From Beverwykella pulmonaria (taxonomy: Eukaryota; Ascomycota; Dothideomycetes; Pleosporales; Melanommataceae), in the NCBI GenBank assembly GCA_001599595.1, contig BCHH01000007.1, positions 368,027 to 432,026 on the forward strand: a stretch of DNA of 64,000 bases, in the 5' to 3' direction. This document shows, one piece after another, positions 40,669 through 53,764 of the stretch (the first letter of the stretch is position 1; each line of letters opens with the position of its first letter). The notes beneath the pieces were generated by a model. It had not been told where the DNA came from and did not search any database. It saw only the letters and a list, made by a program, of their open reading frames with translations. A program made the position numbers and the translations under genes.

Positions 40669-42267
40669 GTGGAACTTTCGGCCCAGCGCAGTAGCGACCG
40701 ACTTCGCAAGCGATGTTTTCCCGGTTCCGGGGGGACCGACGAGGAGAAGGATGGGAGACTTGTCAACCATGCGCTTCTTCTCAAGCAACCGGATTTCAGC
40801 TTCTGAGGGTTCTTTTATGGGTGCCTTCTTTGGTGCTTCTGTTTCTTCCTTATCGTGTATCTGCACTTCATTTGATGTTTCGGATTTGATCAGAGCTTTG
40901 ATCTCAACATCGATATCCCTGTTCGCGTGCTCCTTCAATTTGAGCACAGCCAGATATTCTAGGAGCCTCTTCTTAATCTTGTCGAGCCCATAATGATCGT
41001 CGTCGAGTTGCTTCTTCGCCCTAACCAAGGTCTTTCCGTCCAGCTGATCCACTGTCATCTTGGTCCACGGGATCTCGGCCAGATTTTCCAGATAGTTTCT
41101 GCAGACCTGGTACTCGGCTTGTGCGGGATTCATCTTTTGCAGTCTCTGTAGTTCCCGCTGTGCCACCTTATCCGCATCCGGCGAGAGCTTTGCATCCTGT
41201 AGCCTCTTCTTGAGCTCCTCAAGCTCATTGCCCTCCTCTTCCCCGCCCTGCTGGCCTCCACCCGGGAATCCCCCGGGGAATGGCATGCCCATGCCATTGT
41301 TGCTCCCCACACCCGTCCGCCGCTTCAGCGCCTCCTGCTGTATTCTCCGCAATTGATCGATATCGAAGCTGCCCGTTGGAATAGTCGTGCTCGTCACTGT
41401 TATCCGTGTGCTGCCCTGAATGCTGCTGATCTGTCTTTGCAGAATCTCGATGACTCTGTCCACCCTGTCTTTGACGTCAATCGCCGCGAGTACCCGCAGC
41501 TTCTCCTCGTGTGTGCAGTCAATCACGTTCGCCATGAAGTCTGCCAGTGAACCGGCTTCTGAGAGGTCCTTTCGCGCGATGTACAGCTCGAGTCTGCGTG
41601 CGACGATGGGGGATAGGGAGACTTGGGGTGCGCGGGGGAGAATTGAGGAGAGGCGGACGAGGGCGAGGAGCTCGCGGGAGAGCTGTTTGAGGAGATTGAA
41701 TTGTTCTGCGAATTCAGGGTTGTCCACATCCACTGCGGGGGTCAGTTTCCATATGCTAACGTCTCTACTATGAGTGATCAAGGGGGCACACATACCAAGC
41801 TCATCCACACTCTTCAGCACGCCTTCGAAATACGGCCGCTCCTGCACCACCTCAGCCACCTCAACCCTCTCCAGCCCCTCAACCACCAGACTCAACTCGC
41901 CCTGCCGCCGCCCCTGCACACCGCTAACCTTGGCTATACATGCATACCCAAAGACGTCCTTTTTAGTTGCCATGACGGGATCACTCTCAAACTCGGCCTT
42001 CTCCCCATTCTGCGTCCCGTCATCGATCATCAGCTTCCCGTCCCTCCCAGACAGCTTCTCCGAGCATAGCGGCACGCAAGCGACCATTATCGCGGCATCT
42101 GGTTTTGCTGTGGGACTGATGCTATATATCTTGGCCAGGATCGCGGCGACGTCTGCGCGGTTGGTGATTGGGATCTTGAGGGTTGTGCCGGGGAGCACGG
42201 CAAGGGGTGGCGCGAGCGGGATCATGGGGAGCACCTTTGTGCTGTGCTTTGATGATGATTTTCCCAT
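39406..42267 (-). CDS. Peroxisomal Lon protease homologue 2, about 932 aa
   Basis: Domains in order: N-terminal substrate-binding LON domain (about residues 10-280), AAA+ module with Walker [13 protein letters not shown] and Walker [10 protein letters not shown], then the S16 protease domain with PKDGPSAG (Ser about 826) and [14 protein letters not shown] (Lys about 869), the Ser-Lys dyad. The C-terminus ESRL ends in SRL, a type 1 peroxisomal signal, identifying it as the peroxisomal rather than the mitochondrial paralogue. It degrades or refolds matrix proteins. A 63-nt intron (41733-41795, GTATGT...CAG) lies in the N-terminal part. Because it is a multiple of three without a stop, the frame is open through it (953 aa if retained, 932 if spliced). 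Splicing joins SVDEL to [11 protein letters not shown], which reads naturally. Confidence 0.93.
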
Positions 42268-43005
42268 GCTGAAATGGAATATGTGATGTATGCACCTAGA
42301 GAGGCAGTGTTGAAGGTGTTGTAGTGATGAGTGATGGTCAGGGAGTCGGCAAGGGCGTCGGTGCAGATGCCGACCCTATGTGGCGTTTTGGGAATTCGAC
42401 GCAGATGATGTGATATGTGAGATGGTTAGAAGATGAAATAGTAGAAAATATTGTAGAGAAAGGCTGAAGAGAGAATGCGACGCTTGGGGTGAATATATCC
42501 TTCGAGAGGGGTGCTGTGTCGCGATTCCAGAACATGCGTCAAGGTTCCGCGTCTCGACTCAACCTCGGCAGTGGTGCCAGCGTTAATTAGCTAACCATCT
42601 GATAAGAGCCAGCTCCACTGTGGAAATCCACGTGAATCTAGAGTTCGACATATGCTGCCATCTTCTGTGCAATGACAGAAGCACAGCAGTGGAGTGTACG
42701 TATGGGCGGGTTGAATGCACAGGAGAGGCATCAGCCTCGTAGATTTTCGATTTGTATCAATCTACTTCCTACCACCTTCCAGCCACGCCATCCTCCTCTA
42801 AGTATATCCAATTGTGCTCCAACTACCAAATGACGTTTACCACCCTCCATAAGCTATGTATCGACGAGAAAACCAGAACAAGAGAAATAGCAAGCTCTGT
42901 GCCAAGAAATGACACCGTCAAGGCAAGGAAGACACTTTGCTCGAGTTCGCGGGAGATGCCCGCGCAGGGACCTTTTTGATCAAAGAGTTGGGTTACAAGC
43001 CAGCA
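42268..43005. promoter_or_regulatory. Upstream region of Lon and 3' flank of the CHO2 gene
   Basis: 738 bp between the Lon ATG and the CHO2 stop codon. No gene or repeat supported. Confidence 0.4.
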
Positions 43006-46000
43006 TTATCCCAATATGGGAGTATTTCTGCCCTTGCTGGAGGACATAGCGTACGGAGCCTGTGTAAGCGCTTGTTAGAGGAGGGGTTTTTCGCACGTGA
43101 TCGCGGGTTATAGGATATGGACTGACCAAAACCTTCTTTGCGTTGCAGATCCGCCATGCGAGATTCTTGACGTTGCCGTCGGCTTGTACGACTTCAGGAG
43201 CAAACTCGATTCCGAACCTAAAGAAGACACATTAGCAGGTACGTGCGATAGTCAAGGAGGCCAGTCTCGGAACTCACATCTGATGCACCGCGAAGACAAC
43301 CCGTTTGGCAAACTTTCCGTCTCTTTCTACCAGACTCCCGAATGGTTCATCTGCAGTGCTTGGCGCGATCTCGGGGTCCCTGTCAAAGCAGTTCTGAATA
43401 ACAGGAAGCAGCGCCTGCTCGAGCGGCCTAAGGATTGTGCCATTTGCATCAAGCTCCACGTCTTCCTCGTCGAACCTTGGAATGCGTATTTCGAAGGCCT
43501 GGGACAAAGCCATGACATTGTGCTTTCCGTCGTGATGGTATCGGAACTCGAACACACCCGTCGTCCACCAGAGCTTGTCGCCACTGAACTCCATCTCGCC
43601 AGTATAGCAGTCGGCGTCGCCCTCTTCGCGCGAGCTGGAAGGAAGCAATTTTTCCGAAACCAAAATGCCCTCTTCGGCCCGAACAGAGTCATATACACCC
43701 TGGTTGGTTGCTATCCAGCGTCCGTTGGAGGCAATGCGCGTAACGTCTCTAGAGGCGTTGTCGGCAACCATGTAAAGGCCAATCCAGTCTTTCTTGCTGT
43801 GGTTGAGCGGCGCTTGCCAACGAACCTTGATTGGAGCGCCATATTCAAGCATTAGCGTTTTGAACTCACTTGTGCGAGCTGCAGGCGCCCGCGCCATTTC
43901 TCCCTCTCTGCCGCCGCTCTTCTGGTACTCTGCTGTCGGGGACGAATGTGTGCCTTCGACTTCCACTTTGTAATCCTTGGGATTGAGGCCGGCAAGATCC
44001 GGCGCCAGACGTGTGATTGAAATGCGTGCAGGGTACGACTTGAAAAGAGCCGTGGTATCTTTAACGAATGTTCCCACGCCGGCCGCCAATTTAGGTCTCG
44101 CTGTCTCCAGCAGGTCGTCGATGAATTCGGCGGTAGAGTTGAGATAGCCATCGGCCGCGGTATGCCAGTTTCTAATAGGACTAGGGAGGGCCTGCCTGAG
44201 GGTCTTGCTCACACCCGAGGTCTCGCGCAGGTTCTGCCCGTAGAGCTTCTGCATGTGTGGGCGCTCAACAAATTGGAGGAAGGCCAAGCTCAGGATGTGC
44301 GCTGCTGCCGCAAGGTAGAAGATGGGAACACTCCAGACGATCAGTGCAAGACCCCAAACGCCTGCTAGACCAAGAATACGCTCGGGGTTGTTCAGGAAGC
44401 GATATATACCTGAGTACGTCAGGTTTTTGGGGGAAGGATCGAAGAAGAAATCGCCAAAGAACCACCCAAATTCCCCCAGAGACTCGTAAATACTCATGAC
44501 AGTCCACATCTGCAATGCAATCAAAGCAGCGCCAACAACGTGCCTCAAGAGCGTGAGCCCGTACGTCCAGTCTGGTGGTAGCGAGTACATCTTCCATGCA
44601 GCGCAGACGAAGCTGGTGTGACACATTACCATGCTGAGGTGGTACAAATATTTCCACTGACGCCATGCCTCTTCCTTGCTGTCTCCGTATTTGATGAAGT
44701 GACGGGTCCACTTCTTCTTTTTAGACTGTCGGTCCAGATGGTATCCGATGCCAAGTGAGTACCACAGTCGCCAAATCAGGGCATTCACGAGAAAGAAGGC
44801 CCGGATAGCCCATGTGTTGGGCGTGAAGAAGGCAAAACAGAACATGTAGAATTGAAAGAGGATTACCGTTACATCGATGGACCGATGGAGGTCCATGTTC
44901 TGTAGGCCGACTATGTGGTGCACTTGGGCTGGGTGGCCGGAGGAATCGAGGGGGGGGATGCTATCGGCGAAGTTGACTTCGGACTGGCTGGAAGATGGGC
45001 GCTCTTGGGCATGGGTCGAGTGGGAGTTGAGTCGCTTTCGGGGTGGTGGCGGATTGTACGTCTTCTCGATGTGAGGGTTCTCTACGAGGATCAAGAACGC
45101 AAATTGAGCTGCGTGGGCGAGGATAGATATGAACAAGACTTTGTAGCTGGCTGCCATCATGGAGATGCCATAGTAACCGGCATACCCAACAGAGTACATA
45201 GGATGCGGAGCCATCTCAAACACGCCGTCGAAGGTGAGTTGCTGGTCAATGAGATAGAAGAAGTCTCCCCAATACCAGGCATAGTCCTTGACCACTCTAT
45301 GCGCGTCTAGTTTCACCCACAAATTGAAGAGAAAGAGCGTGATACCCGTGCCCCAGCGCAACGACCACAAGCCCCAGCTCTCGTCCGGGCGGGTAAAACA
45401 GGCCACGGCGAAGAGACAATATGACACAAAGTCACACATCAGGATCAGGTCTACCACACGCCTGAAGACGAGCCATGTGTTGTACTCGAGTGGGGCTTCT
45501 CCGAACTGGTAGTCGTTGGGGATCTTGGTCTCCATCTCCCGCTGAAGCAGCCTGTACAAGGCTGGGTAGGGGTTCTTGCCCGTCTCCGGCTTCTCGAAGA
45601 TGCGCGCGTTCTTCGCCCACAGCACGAGGCGATTGTGGTTGGACTGCTCATTGAGCAGGTAGCCTATGCCGGCATTATACGCGGCGCGCCAGAACACGAA
45701 GATGGCAGCAAAGACGGGGATACGGGCGTTGGCGGGGAGGATGTAGAGGGTGAATATCATGCTAGCGAGCACCGCGAGGACGGCCAAGTCCGACAGGTTC
45801 TTGGGCTGCGAGGGCGAGAGGAGCTGTGAGACCATATCGTGAGTCTGGGGAACGATGAAGACTGCATGGGGGCCATAGCGTTAGTGCTGGTGTGCTGCTG
45901 TGATGGTGACTGACGGAGCAATTTGTGGTGTTTGTCCCTCCTGCCGTCCCTCTACCTGCGCTCCCCGGGAGCGAGGCCACGTACCGGTGCCTTCGGGCGT

Positions 46001-46180
46001 CCTGCCATAGGTGCGCTTCTCTCTGCCATGCTCGAGTCCTTTGCCCTCCTGCTCGTTCAGCGCCAGCACGCGCAGTTTCGCGCTGTTGGACTGCTGGCGG
46101 ACGTGCGAGGAGGGCGTTGCGGACGGGCGTTTTCGCGGCCGGCTATCCTCGGCCTGTTGAAGGCGGTCGACATCGGCCAT
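43006..46180 (-). CDS. CHO2: Phosphatidylethanolamine N-methyltransferase (Cho2), 974 aa
   Basis: Four exons: 46180-45985, 45861-43278, 43217-43127 and 43059-43006; introns of 123, 60 and 67 nt. The N-terminal exon ends YGRTPEGTG, and splicing gives [20 protein letters not shown], a conserved CHO2 block. The protein has two phospholipid methyltransferase modules with multiple membrane helices, including [17 protein letters not shown] and [17 protein letters not shown], and a long cytosolic C-terminal region ending [14 protein letters not shown] after the last intron. It performs the first methylation of phosphatidylethanolamine with S-adenosylmethionine, in the ER membrane, on the route to phosphatidylcholine. 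The length (869-970 aa in fungi) fits. No inositol-response element was recognised in the upstream region. Confidence 0.93.
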
Positions 46181-46953
46181 GGTGTTGATGCCGTGATGAG
46201 GATCAATTGACGTCGCCCGTGCCGGTGAGGGGTCGAGCGGGTGCGTCTATGTCTAGGCCGAGACTAGGAAGTGGTCCAGACGCTATATGCAGGCACTCTG
46301 CACGGCGCAGGCTCTGCAATGGACGAGAGTTTGGCAGTGGGAGGCTGTTCAGCCGCCGCAGTGCCACTGGGGGACGGCGAAGGAATGCAGGACAAGCAGG
46401 CGTGAGGCAGCAAAGGCCATGGAGCTCAAGAGGCTCCAGGGAATAACGGCGTCGAGGATCGAGGGGTGAGGGGCGTGGGACGTGAAAGAGTCGAGTATTC
46501 GCTCGTCTTGCCAGTGTTTGCGTGCTAGCTTGGCAGCAGCTCAAGCGACCTCGGGGGAGGCGCAAAGTGGGGCGAGTAGCACATGACGTGGGCCGTAACA
46601 CTCAACTCCACCACCGTGCATCCATCAGTTGGTTGTTTTGCAGCCCAAGTAGACTCCTGAGCAGATTCCTGAGCAGATTCCTGAACAGACGCCAACAGCC
46701 ACCCGTCCCTGCATGTGGCCTTTTCATGTCTAGTCCCTGTACAGCACGAACAAAGAACGGTGCATTTTACCACCTGCAGCCGCAAGCAACATGTGAAGCT
46801 GCAAGAGGGAACACGTTCCCAACCTGAGGTATATAACTGCCAATTCATCACGTATAGCACGCGGAACCAGCGCGAGCTCGCGGGCCAATACTGATCTGCC
46901 GTTCCCCTCACCAAATCTAAGACATCTCCAGCACCAAAAGAACCGGCCCTTGG
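46181..46953. promoter_or_regulatory. Upstream region of CHO2
   Basis: 773 bp between the CHO2 ATG and the stop codon of the next minus-strand gene. A 12-bp unit (TCCTGAGCAGAT) is repeated three times at 46655-46690. GC-rich open frames on both strands look like composition artefacts. Confidence 0.4.
46655..46690. repeat. 12-bp tandem repeat, three copies
   Basis: TCCTGAGCAGAT twice, then TCCTGAACAGAC, in the CHO2 upstream region. Confidence 0.8.
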
Positions 46954-48147
46954 TCAAACCGAGTGCACCCTCTTCTCCATGGGCGCTTCGCGAAGCGCGC
47001 TTGTCCGATATTGCTTCGAGTCTGGACCCCAGCTCCCTGGCCTTGCATTGTTCGACAGACGACGGAACAAATGGCCGATAGCGGCGTCCGAGAAGCGGCG
47101 CCCCTGGATCGGAGACATGCGCTTGGAAGCCAGTCGTCCAGAGATGCTGAGTTTTTCGAGGTCCCTTGGCTGCTCCTCGACAAGTGAGAGATGTGAGATG
47201 CAAGGCTCGAAGCACGCAGCCTCTGGGCTAAGAACCGAGTGGTGGAATCGTGCCATGTTTGAGGTCACTGGAGGAGCGCAAACGCGTGGGGGAGCGCCTT
47301 TACCTGCAGGAGCTGCCATCACCTGGAGAAGTTTGCCAAGTCCTGTCTCTGCCCCATCTAAACAAATTTCGGGAGGGATATCGTCCAAGATGATGGCATG
47401 CCTCCTCTCCTGGTGAAATGGAGACATAGGCCCCTCATCTGCCCAGCCATTCCAATCAAAATCCGTCGTCGCCGAATCATCAGTGTACGCGCATTTCCAG
47501 TCACTTGCGTTGTACTCGGCCCCCGTTGTCGACATGCCCATGAGGTTGATGATAGACTCCAACGTGTGGATGTTGTTCTGGCACACCTGCAAGCAGTCCA
47601 ATATAGCATTCTCTTCGTTTTCACACGTCTTGATCGTCTTGCCTGTCCTCCACCTGTTCTGCAGTATCTTCTTCTTCTTGGAACGCGGGCCAAGCGTTGT
47701 GCTAAGAACGCGGTTGTTTCGGCTTTGCTTGTCTCGTAGCGCGTTGAGCGTTGTTGCTGTCTTGGACAGAAGGTTATTGAGGTATGCTTTCTGGTTTTGC
47801 AGAACTGTTAACGTTGTTGTCCAGGTGCTGGGGTCGTGTATCGATTGCGTGTTCTGCAGAAATGCCTCATAGCACTCAGAGAGCCGGCGGGGCAAGTAAG
47901 GTTTTACTGGCTGGATTCCATACTCCATGTTGAACAATTGAGACAGGAGTGAGCCAAGGTTGCTCCAACGTACCACACGAGATAGCTCCTTGAAGAAATA
48001 TCCCCTTGCTAGCAGAAGTTTGTCAAAGGATGGATGGCATGGTAGGACGCCACTGCTGACGCCTACAATGGAGAGTCTCCGCTTGAGTCCATCGTTTATG
48101 CCAAGCGTTGATTCTTTGACCTTATAACTGTGGAGAGGACGTGCCAT
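46954..48147 (-). CDS. Hypothetical protein, 397 aa (or 324 aa from an internal start)
   Basis: Single open exon with ATG at 48147; a second ATG at 47928 (MEYGIQPVKPYLPRRLSECY) has a good context (TTCAACATGG) and may be the real start, leaving the first 73 codons as leader. The segment after it contains a helical, basic region (LNNLLSKTATTLNALRDKQS, RSKKKKILQNRW) and then a low-complexity half with Ala/Pro/Ser. No signal peptide, membrane helix or catalytic motif. KKKK suggests a possible nuclear signal. Family unknown; the helical front with YLPRRL looks conserved-protein-like. Confidence 0.6.
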   Translation of the reverse strand: MARPLHSYKVKESTLGINDGLKRRLSIVGVSSGVLPCHPSFDKLLLARGYFFKELSRVVRWSNLGSLLSQLFNMEYGIQPVKPYLPRRLSECYEAFLQNTQSIHDPSTWTTTLTVLQNQKAYLNNLLSKTATTLNALRDKQSRNNRVLSTTLGPRSKKKKILQNRWRTGKTIKTCENEENAILDCLQVCQNNIHTLESIINLMGMSTTGAEYNASDWKCAYTDDSATTDFDWNGWADEGPMSPFHQERRHAIILDDIPPEICLDGAETGLGKLLQVMAAPAGKGAPPRVCAPPVTSNMARFHHSVLSPEAACFEPCISHLSLVEEQPRDLEKLSISGRLASKRMSPIQGRRFSDAAIGHLFRRLSNNARPGSWGPDSKQYRTSALREAPMEKRVHSV

Positions 48148-50955
48148 GCTGTACTGATGGTCACGCTAAGTGCTCCGTGCAGCAAGAGGTCTTTGACACC
48201 TCCACGTGGAATGCGTAGTGGGAAGAAAAGTGGCCAGTCAGAAGTCGATGTGTGACTCATGGCTTGCTGTGTGACGGCGACTACTACGCGACCAGGAACC
48301 GACATTCTGGATGAATGATAGTCACCGTCGAAGTGGCGGCCATAGGCGCTCATGTATGCTTGAACCTACATTCCATTCAAACAAAGCCACCAAGATGCCT
48401 ATAGTAGTCAAATAACCGAACAAGCCCCGATGATGCGTTGACAAAGTGAAACAAACAAGATATCTTCGTCTGGCGTTATACCAAAAAGAGAACAATAAGA
48501 GCGAATCAGCCCTGAGACATGGAGGACACAAGTGGGTTTGTCAACCCCCTATACCACCCCTTGGCAATAAAAGTGGTGAGAGATTGAATATCAGAGCACA
48601 TATGGCTTGCAATAATGATCAATGTGCACTATGACAAGATATTAGTGAGCATCGCGCCGCTGCTGTCCTCGGAAACCCCTTCAGCTTGTTCGTTGTTGCG
48701 ATGGCTAAGAACCCAGCCTGCAGGTACCGACAACGCGGTTGAACAGATCTTTTGCCAAGTCGAGACTCGATTTTGTAACGAAAAGCTGCGTGAGAGTATC
48801 GCATATGTCCCGGTGCCGCCTGCGATGTAAGTGTATCCTACCGAAACATTTTCGCCCAAGTACTTATAAGCGAACTGGGTCGTACAGTCAGACCTCGGGG
48901 GTATTCGAGCACTGGAACAATTACCCGCGCCCGGCATCTTATCTCAGATTGGTAGAATGTTAAAAATCAATGCACTCAAGATTCGGAATCATGCATAGAT
49001 GCCGACTGGCACAGGGCATTCAAGCTACGAAGAGGAATCCTAGACTAGGGCATTGCTTTCATGAACAACTGGAATATCTTCGCGGGCATCGACGGGCATG
49101 ATGTGTTAGTGATTTGACGCGTTGAAAGACCGCTTCAGAATGGGCAATTGTTCGTCTCCAAGAGGCAGAACCGGGCTGTGTGGCGCAATCCACAACTGTG
49201 TACGAGACGGGTTACTGGCTACATTGACGGGAAGCATGATAGCCATCCGGGACAGGCGTTTGACAAGCTTCAGTCGATTTGAAGCACATGGAATCCTCCG
49301 TTTCGATAGAGAGGCCATCAGATCCAGATCGAGAGCGGCGAGCTCCGCCTTGACCTAGTAACAGGATGCCACCCCTGCGAGAGCATGCTAATGATTCAGA
49401 GAGTCGCTTGTTTACGTTCTGCTCCAGGCAAGCTGGCTGATTCAGACGGCTGTTGCAAGGATTGGGAGGCGCAAAGAAACGTCAGATACCTGTGTGTAGA
49501 GTCAGCTATTATTGATGTGTGGATTAATCATGATGATGAACAGCCAGACTAACTGCTTCACCTGAACCTTCCCGTATCTGCACGAGGGCCAGAATTCTAG
49601 TTCCGGTAATTGTTCACTCATCCCGACACTCGCTCTGCCGTTGCCTGAAGATGGGGGTGAGATAGATTACATCTCGTGCATGGTGATGTCGTTGGAATGT
49701 GGTTGCGGTTCTGAATTGAGTTTGGGGTTCCGTTTCTTCCGGCCGTGCTAGCCCGTTCGATAATGATCACTAATGACCTGAGCTTCGAGCAGACGTCCAG
49801 AGGTCGCTCAACAACAACTGTGGAATAATCAGTCGAGCTGCCATAACAGCAGCTACGCTTCTTGTATTTCTTCTCGCATGAGCTACACCTCACGCAGCCA
49901 AGCCTACACGGCGTGAACCGGTCTCTTGGAATCAGGACGGCGCAAACCCCACTCTTTGCCGCCATCTCCCCCTCGAACCTCACTTATTAGCATAACGTTA
50001 CGGTGGGAGATCCTGTGCGAGCCGCCGGTCTTGCCATATGCTACCCTCCGCTCCACTACAGGGCTGAACCGCTTGCTCAATCGAATTTGTCACCCCCTGG
50101 GCCGGTCACTCGTGACGCTATCATTTCTGCACGCCATCCAACCCCGCAGTTCAGATGCTCAGCCCTCCACTAACACCAAGGGTTGGCATGCATGTCCTCT
50201 ACAGATCTCCTGTTTGGAGACAAGGCTCTCTCGACCGCACCCCGGACAAGCCTTTCTGGTCATTGAACAAAAACACCAATTGATCCACCCAGGCCCTGAT
50301 CTGCTGTGCTACAACCATCAGGAATCAAACAGGAACACAGGTACGATAGGATGCATAAGCCATCATGTTCCTGTGTCAGCTTGCCCTTGCATGGCGTCTT
50401 GTTCTGGGTCCATCGTCAGCCTTTGTTCTCCACTCAGTTGCCGAACGCGGCCTCCCGATGTTCCGCCACACCACTATTTACCTCAACGTCATCTTCAGCG
50501 CCGCAGTGAGACGTCTACCTTGTACCCCGTGCATATTGTGTGGGGTTGATGAGGAATCGGCGGAATTCTGCGGAATCTACCCGGAGATGTCTCCTACGAA
50601 TAAGCACCTTCGTCGTACCATCCCCATATGTTAAGCCGCCTGATTTGCCTCTCCCCCTCTGCCCTATTTGAATCCTGACGCTTTAGCCGCTTGTCCCTAA
50701 TCACTAGCTATTAGCCCTTGCCGATTTCATCACGGCGAGTTTTTCTAGCACAGAAGCCACAGCCTCCTGCCCAATAACAGCCTCCTAGAAAGTGTCTCTG
50801 AATAGGTTTGTGCCTTCTCCGCCTCCCAAGTATGCACAAGCATGCAAATTTTGAATCCTGACGCACTAGCGGGCTACTCTCTGGTCTCTGACGGCACTTC
50901 ACAGGACCATCGTTGGACACATATAAATCACGCAATACTCGTAAGACTCCGCGAA
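48148..50955. other. Long intergenic region upstream of both flanking genes
   Basis: 2.8 kb between the divergent 397-aa gene and EGT1, with no gene I can support. A minus-strand frame at 49618-49983 is cysteine-rich (CRLGCVRCSSCEKKYKKRSC) but does not fit the spacing of a Zn2Cys6 cluster and may be chance. The region probably contains long promoters and untranslated leaders. Confidence 0.4.
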
Positions 50956-53764
50956 ATGTCTATTAACGCGGCTCTTCCAGGAGCAGCGGCCCAGTCAACT
51001 CGCGATTCGACGCCTTACAGAATCATGCCAGCCACTGAGATCCTCGACATCAGGGTCGGTGAAACTGAATTTGACATCCTGCAGGACATCAAAAAGGGTC
51101 TGCGACCCACTGATGGCGGGGAAAAGAAACTGCCAACCCTATTGCTGTACGATGAGGCTGGCCTTCGACTCTTCGAAAAGATTACCTATTTGGAGGAATA
51201 CTATCTCACCAATGCCGAGATCGAGGTTTTGGAGACGTACGCGGATCGCATCGCTCAGCACATTCAGCCTGGCTCGATCGTAGTGGAGCTTGGCAGCGGG
51301 TAGGAAACCCGCGCCCCGGAACCTTAACTATTATGAAGCGATGGGCGTGTCGCCGATACTAATAGTGTATAGCAACTTGCGCAAGGTCAACATTCTGCTC
51401 CAGGCCATTGATCGTCGTGGAAATGACGTCGAATACTACGCTGTCGACCTGTCCTTGCCGGAGTTGAAGAGGACGTTCTCAGAAATTCCCACCGAAGGAT
51501 ACAAGCATGTCAAATGCTTTGGACTGTACGGAACCTACGATCACGCCTTGGAATGGCTCAAGTCTTCCCATGTCAGCGCGAAGCCCAAAACAATCCTCTG
51601 GCTCGGTTCCAGCATTGGCAATTTCAAACGCGATGAGGCCCCTCCCTTTTTGGCGGGATTCCGTGACGCGCTACAGCCTGGAAATACCATGCTGATTGGC
51701 ATCGACTCCTGCAAGGACCCCAACCGGGTCTACCATGCCTACAATGACAGAGAAAACGTAACCCATGACTTCACTCTCAACGGCCTTAAACATGCCAATA
51801 ATATCATGGAGAAGAATGTCTTCAACCTCGACGACTGGGAGGCTATTGGCGAGTACGACGAAGAGGCTGGTCGTCACCACGCCTTTGTTGCTCCGCTGAG
51901 GGATGTTGTCATTGATGGCGTCTCCATCACCAAGGGTGAACGTGTCCGCATTGAAGAGAGCTACAAGTATTCCCGCGAGGAGATACACAGGCTTTGGAGC
52001 GTGGCAGGATTGATCGAGAATACTGTTTTTAGTAACTCGAAAGGAGATTATGGCCTTCACCTCGTCTCGAAGCCACTTGTCTATTTTCCTTCAAAGCCGG
52101 AAGAGTATGCGGCGGATCCAGTGCCCTCACTCCCCGATTGGCGCTCACTTTGGGATGCGTGGGACCAGCTCACACAAAAAATGATCCCCGAAAATGTTCT
52201 TCAGTCCAAGCCTATCAAGCTCCGGAATGCCTTCTTCTTTTACCTAGGGCACATTCCGACTTTCCTCGATATCCATATTTCACGTGCCACCAGAGGTGGA
52301 TCAACTGAGCCAGTCTATTTCCGCAAGATTTTCGAGCGCGGCATTGATCCAGATGTCGATAACCCTGAACGATGCCACGACCACAGTGAGATTCCCGACG
52401 AATGGCCACCACTCGAAGATGTCCTGAAGTTCCAAACCCAAGTCCGAGAAAAGACCAAGGCACTCTATGCTTCCAGTGCTGCAAACACCGACCCACGCGT
52501 TTCTCGTGCTTTGTGGATTGGATTCGAACACGAAGCTATGCACCTGGAGACTCTTCTCTACATGCTGATCCAGAGCGAGAACGTCTTGCCACCCCCAGGC
52601 ACCGTCACTCCAGATTTCGAGGCACTCGCTCGACGCTCATCTATCCTCGCAGTGCCCAATGAGTGGTTCACGATCCCGGAATCGGATATTGACATCGGCC
52701 TTAATGATCCAGAAGAGGCGTCTGGCCCCACGCGATATTTCGGATGGGATAATGAAAAGCCGCAACGCTCTGTCCACGTCAAAGCCTTCCGCGCGAAGGC
52801 CCGACCTATCACCAATGGAGAGTATGCAACCTACCTGGAGAAGACAGGCCAAACCGCCATCCCAGCTTCTTGGTGCAACGCCCCGTACTTCACCGGTAAG
52901 AGGGACAGTGTCGTCAACGGCTTCTCCAATGGTACCAATGGCTCCGCTCACAGCGTTACCGAAGGCCAATATGTTCGAACTGTGTATGGAACAATACCTC
53001 TGGCTTATGCTTTGAACTGGCCCGTCGTTGCTTCCTACAATGAACTTGTTGGGTGCGCGTCATGGATGGGTGGCCGAATCCCCACCATGGAAGAAGTCCG
53101 CAGCATTTACTCCTATGTTGATCGCTCCGGAGCCAAAGACTTTGACGGGGCGCTCGGTAATAAGATTCCAGCTGTGAATAGGTGAGTGCCTTTACACTGA
53201 GGCTAGAATCCACTGACCTTTCAAGCCACCTTGTCAACAACGGTGTAGATGAGTCGCCACCATCACAAGCTTCGCTCAATGGCTACTCCAGTGTTGCATC
53301 TAGCCCTAATCCACGCGACCTCTTCCTCGATCTCGAAGGGGTCAACGTAGGTTTCCAACACTGGCATCCAGTCTCGGTCGTCGAGAAAGGTGGGAAGCTC
53401 AGCGGCCAATCTGATCTCGGTGGCGTGTGGGAGTGGACTAGCTCTGTACTGGAGAAGCATGAAGGGTTTGAGGCCATGGATTTGTATCCCGCATATACTG
53501 GTGCGTTCTTGATCTGTCGAAAAGGTGAACACACATCTAACAGTCACCAGCGGACTTTTTCGATGGCAAACACAACATCACGCTAGGCGGTTCCTGGGCG
53601 ACTCATCCTCGTCTTGCAGGACGGAAGACATTGTATGTTCTCTGTCATTTTCCCGTTCTTGCATGTAGACACCAGTATCTGACCAATTATTGTGTAGCGT
53701 GAACTGGTACCAGAGAAACTACCCGTATGTGTGGGCGGGCGCCCGCATTGTGAGCGACGCCTAG
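50956..53764 (+). CDS. EGT1: Ergothioneine biosynthesis protein Egt1, 858 aa
   Basis: Five exons: 50956-51299, 51373-53181, 53226-53500, 53551-53632 and 53698-53764; introns of 73, 44, 50 and 65 nt. Fusion enzyme: an EgtD-like S-adenosylmethionine-dependent histidine Nalpha-trimethyltransferase (about residues 30-350; VVELGSGNLRKV made by splicing exons 1 and 2; LGSSIGNFKRDEA), then a DinB-like iron-binding domain with HEAMHLE (HxxxHxE at about 501-507), and a formylglycine-generating-enzyme-like sulfoxide synthase domain (GGRIPTMEEVRSIY; GGVWEWTSS; LGGSWATHPRLAGRK; WAGARIV at the end). It converts histidine to hercynine and then, with cysteine and oxygen, to hercynylcysteine sulfoxide. The start could be 50956 or the Met at 51027. 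Length agrees with other ascomycete Egt1 proteins. Confidence 0.93.

Noticed and set aside
46203..46601. Minus-strand 132-codon frame upstream of CHO2
   Set aside because: GC-rich, with overlapping open frames on both strands and no domain; likely a composition artefact.
49618..49983. Minus-strand cysteine-rich frame as a Zn2Cys6 factor
   Set aside because: Cys spacing does not fit the binuclear cluster and there is no supporting downstream domain.
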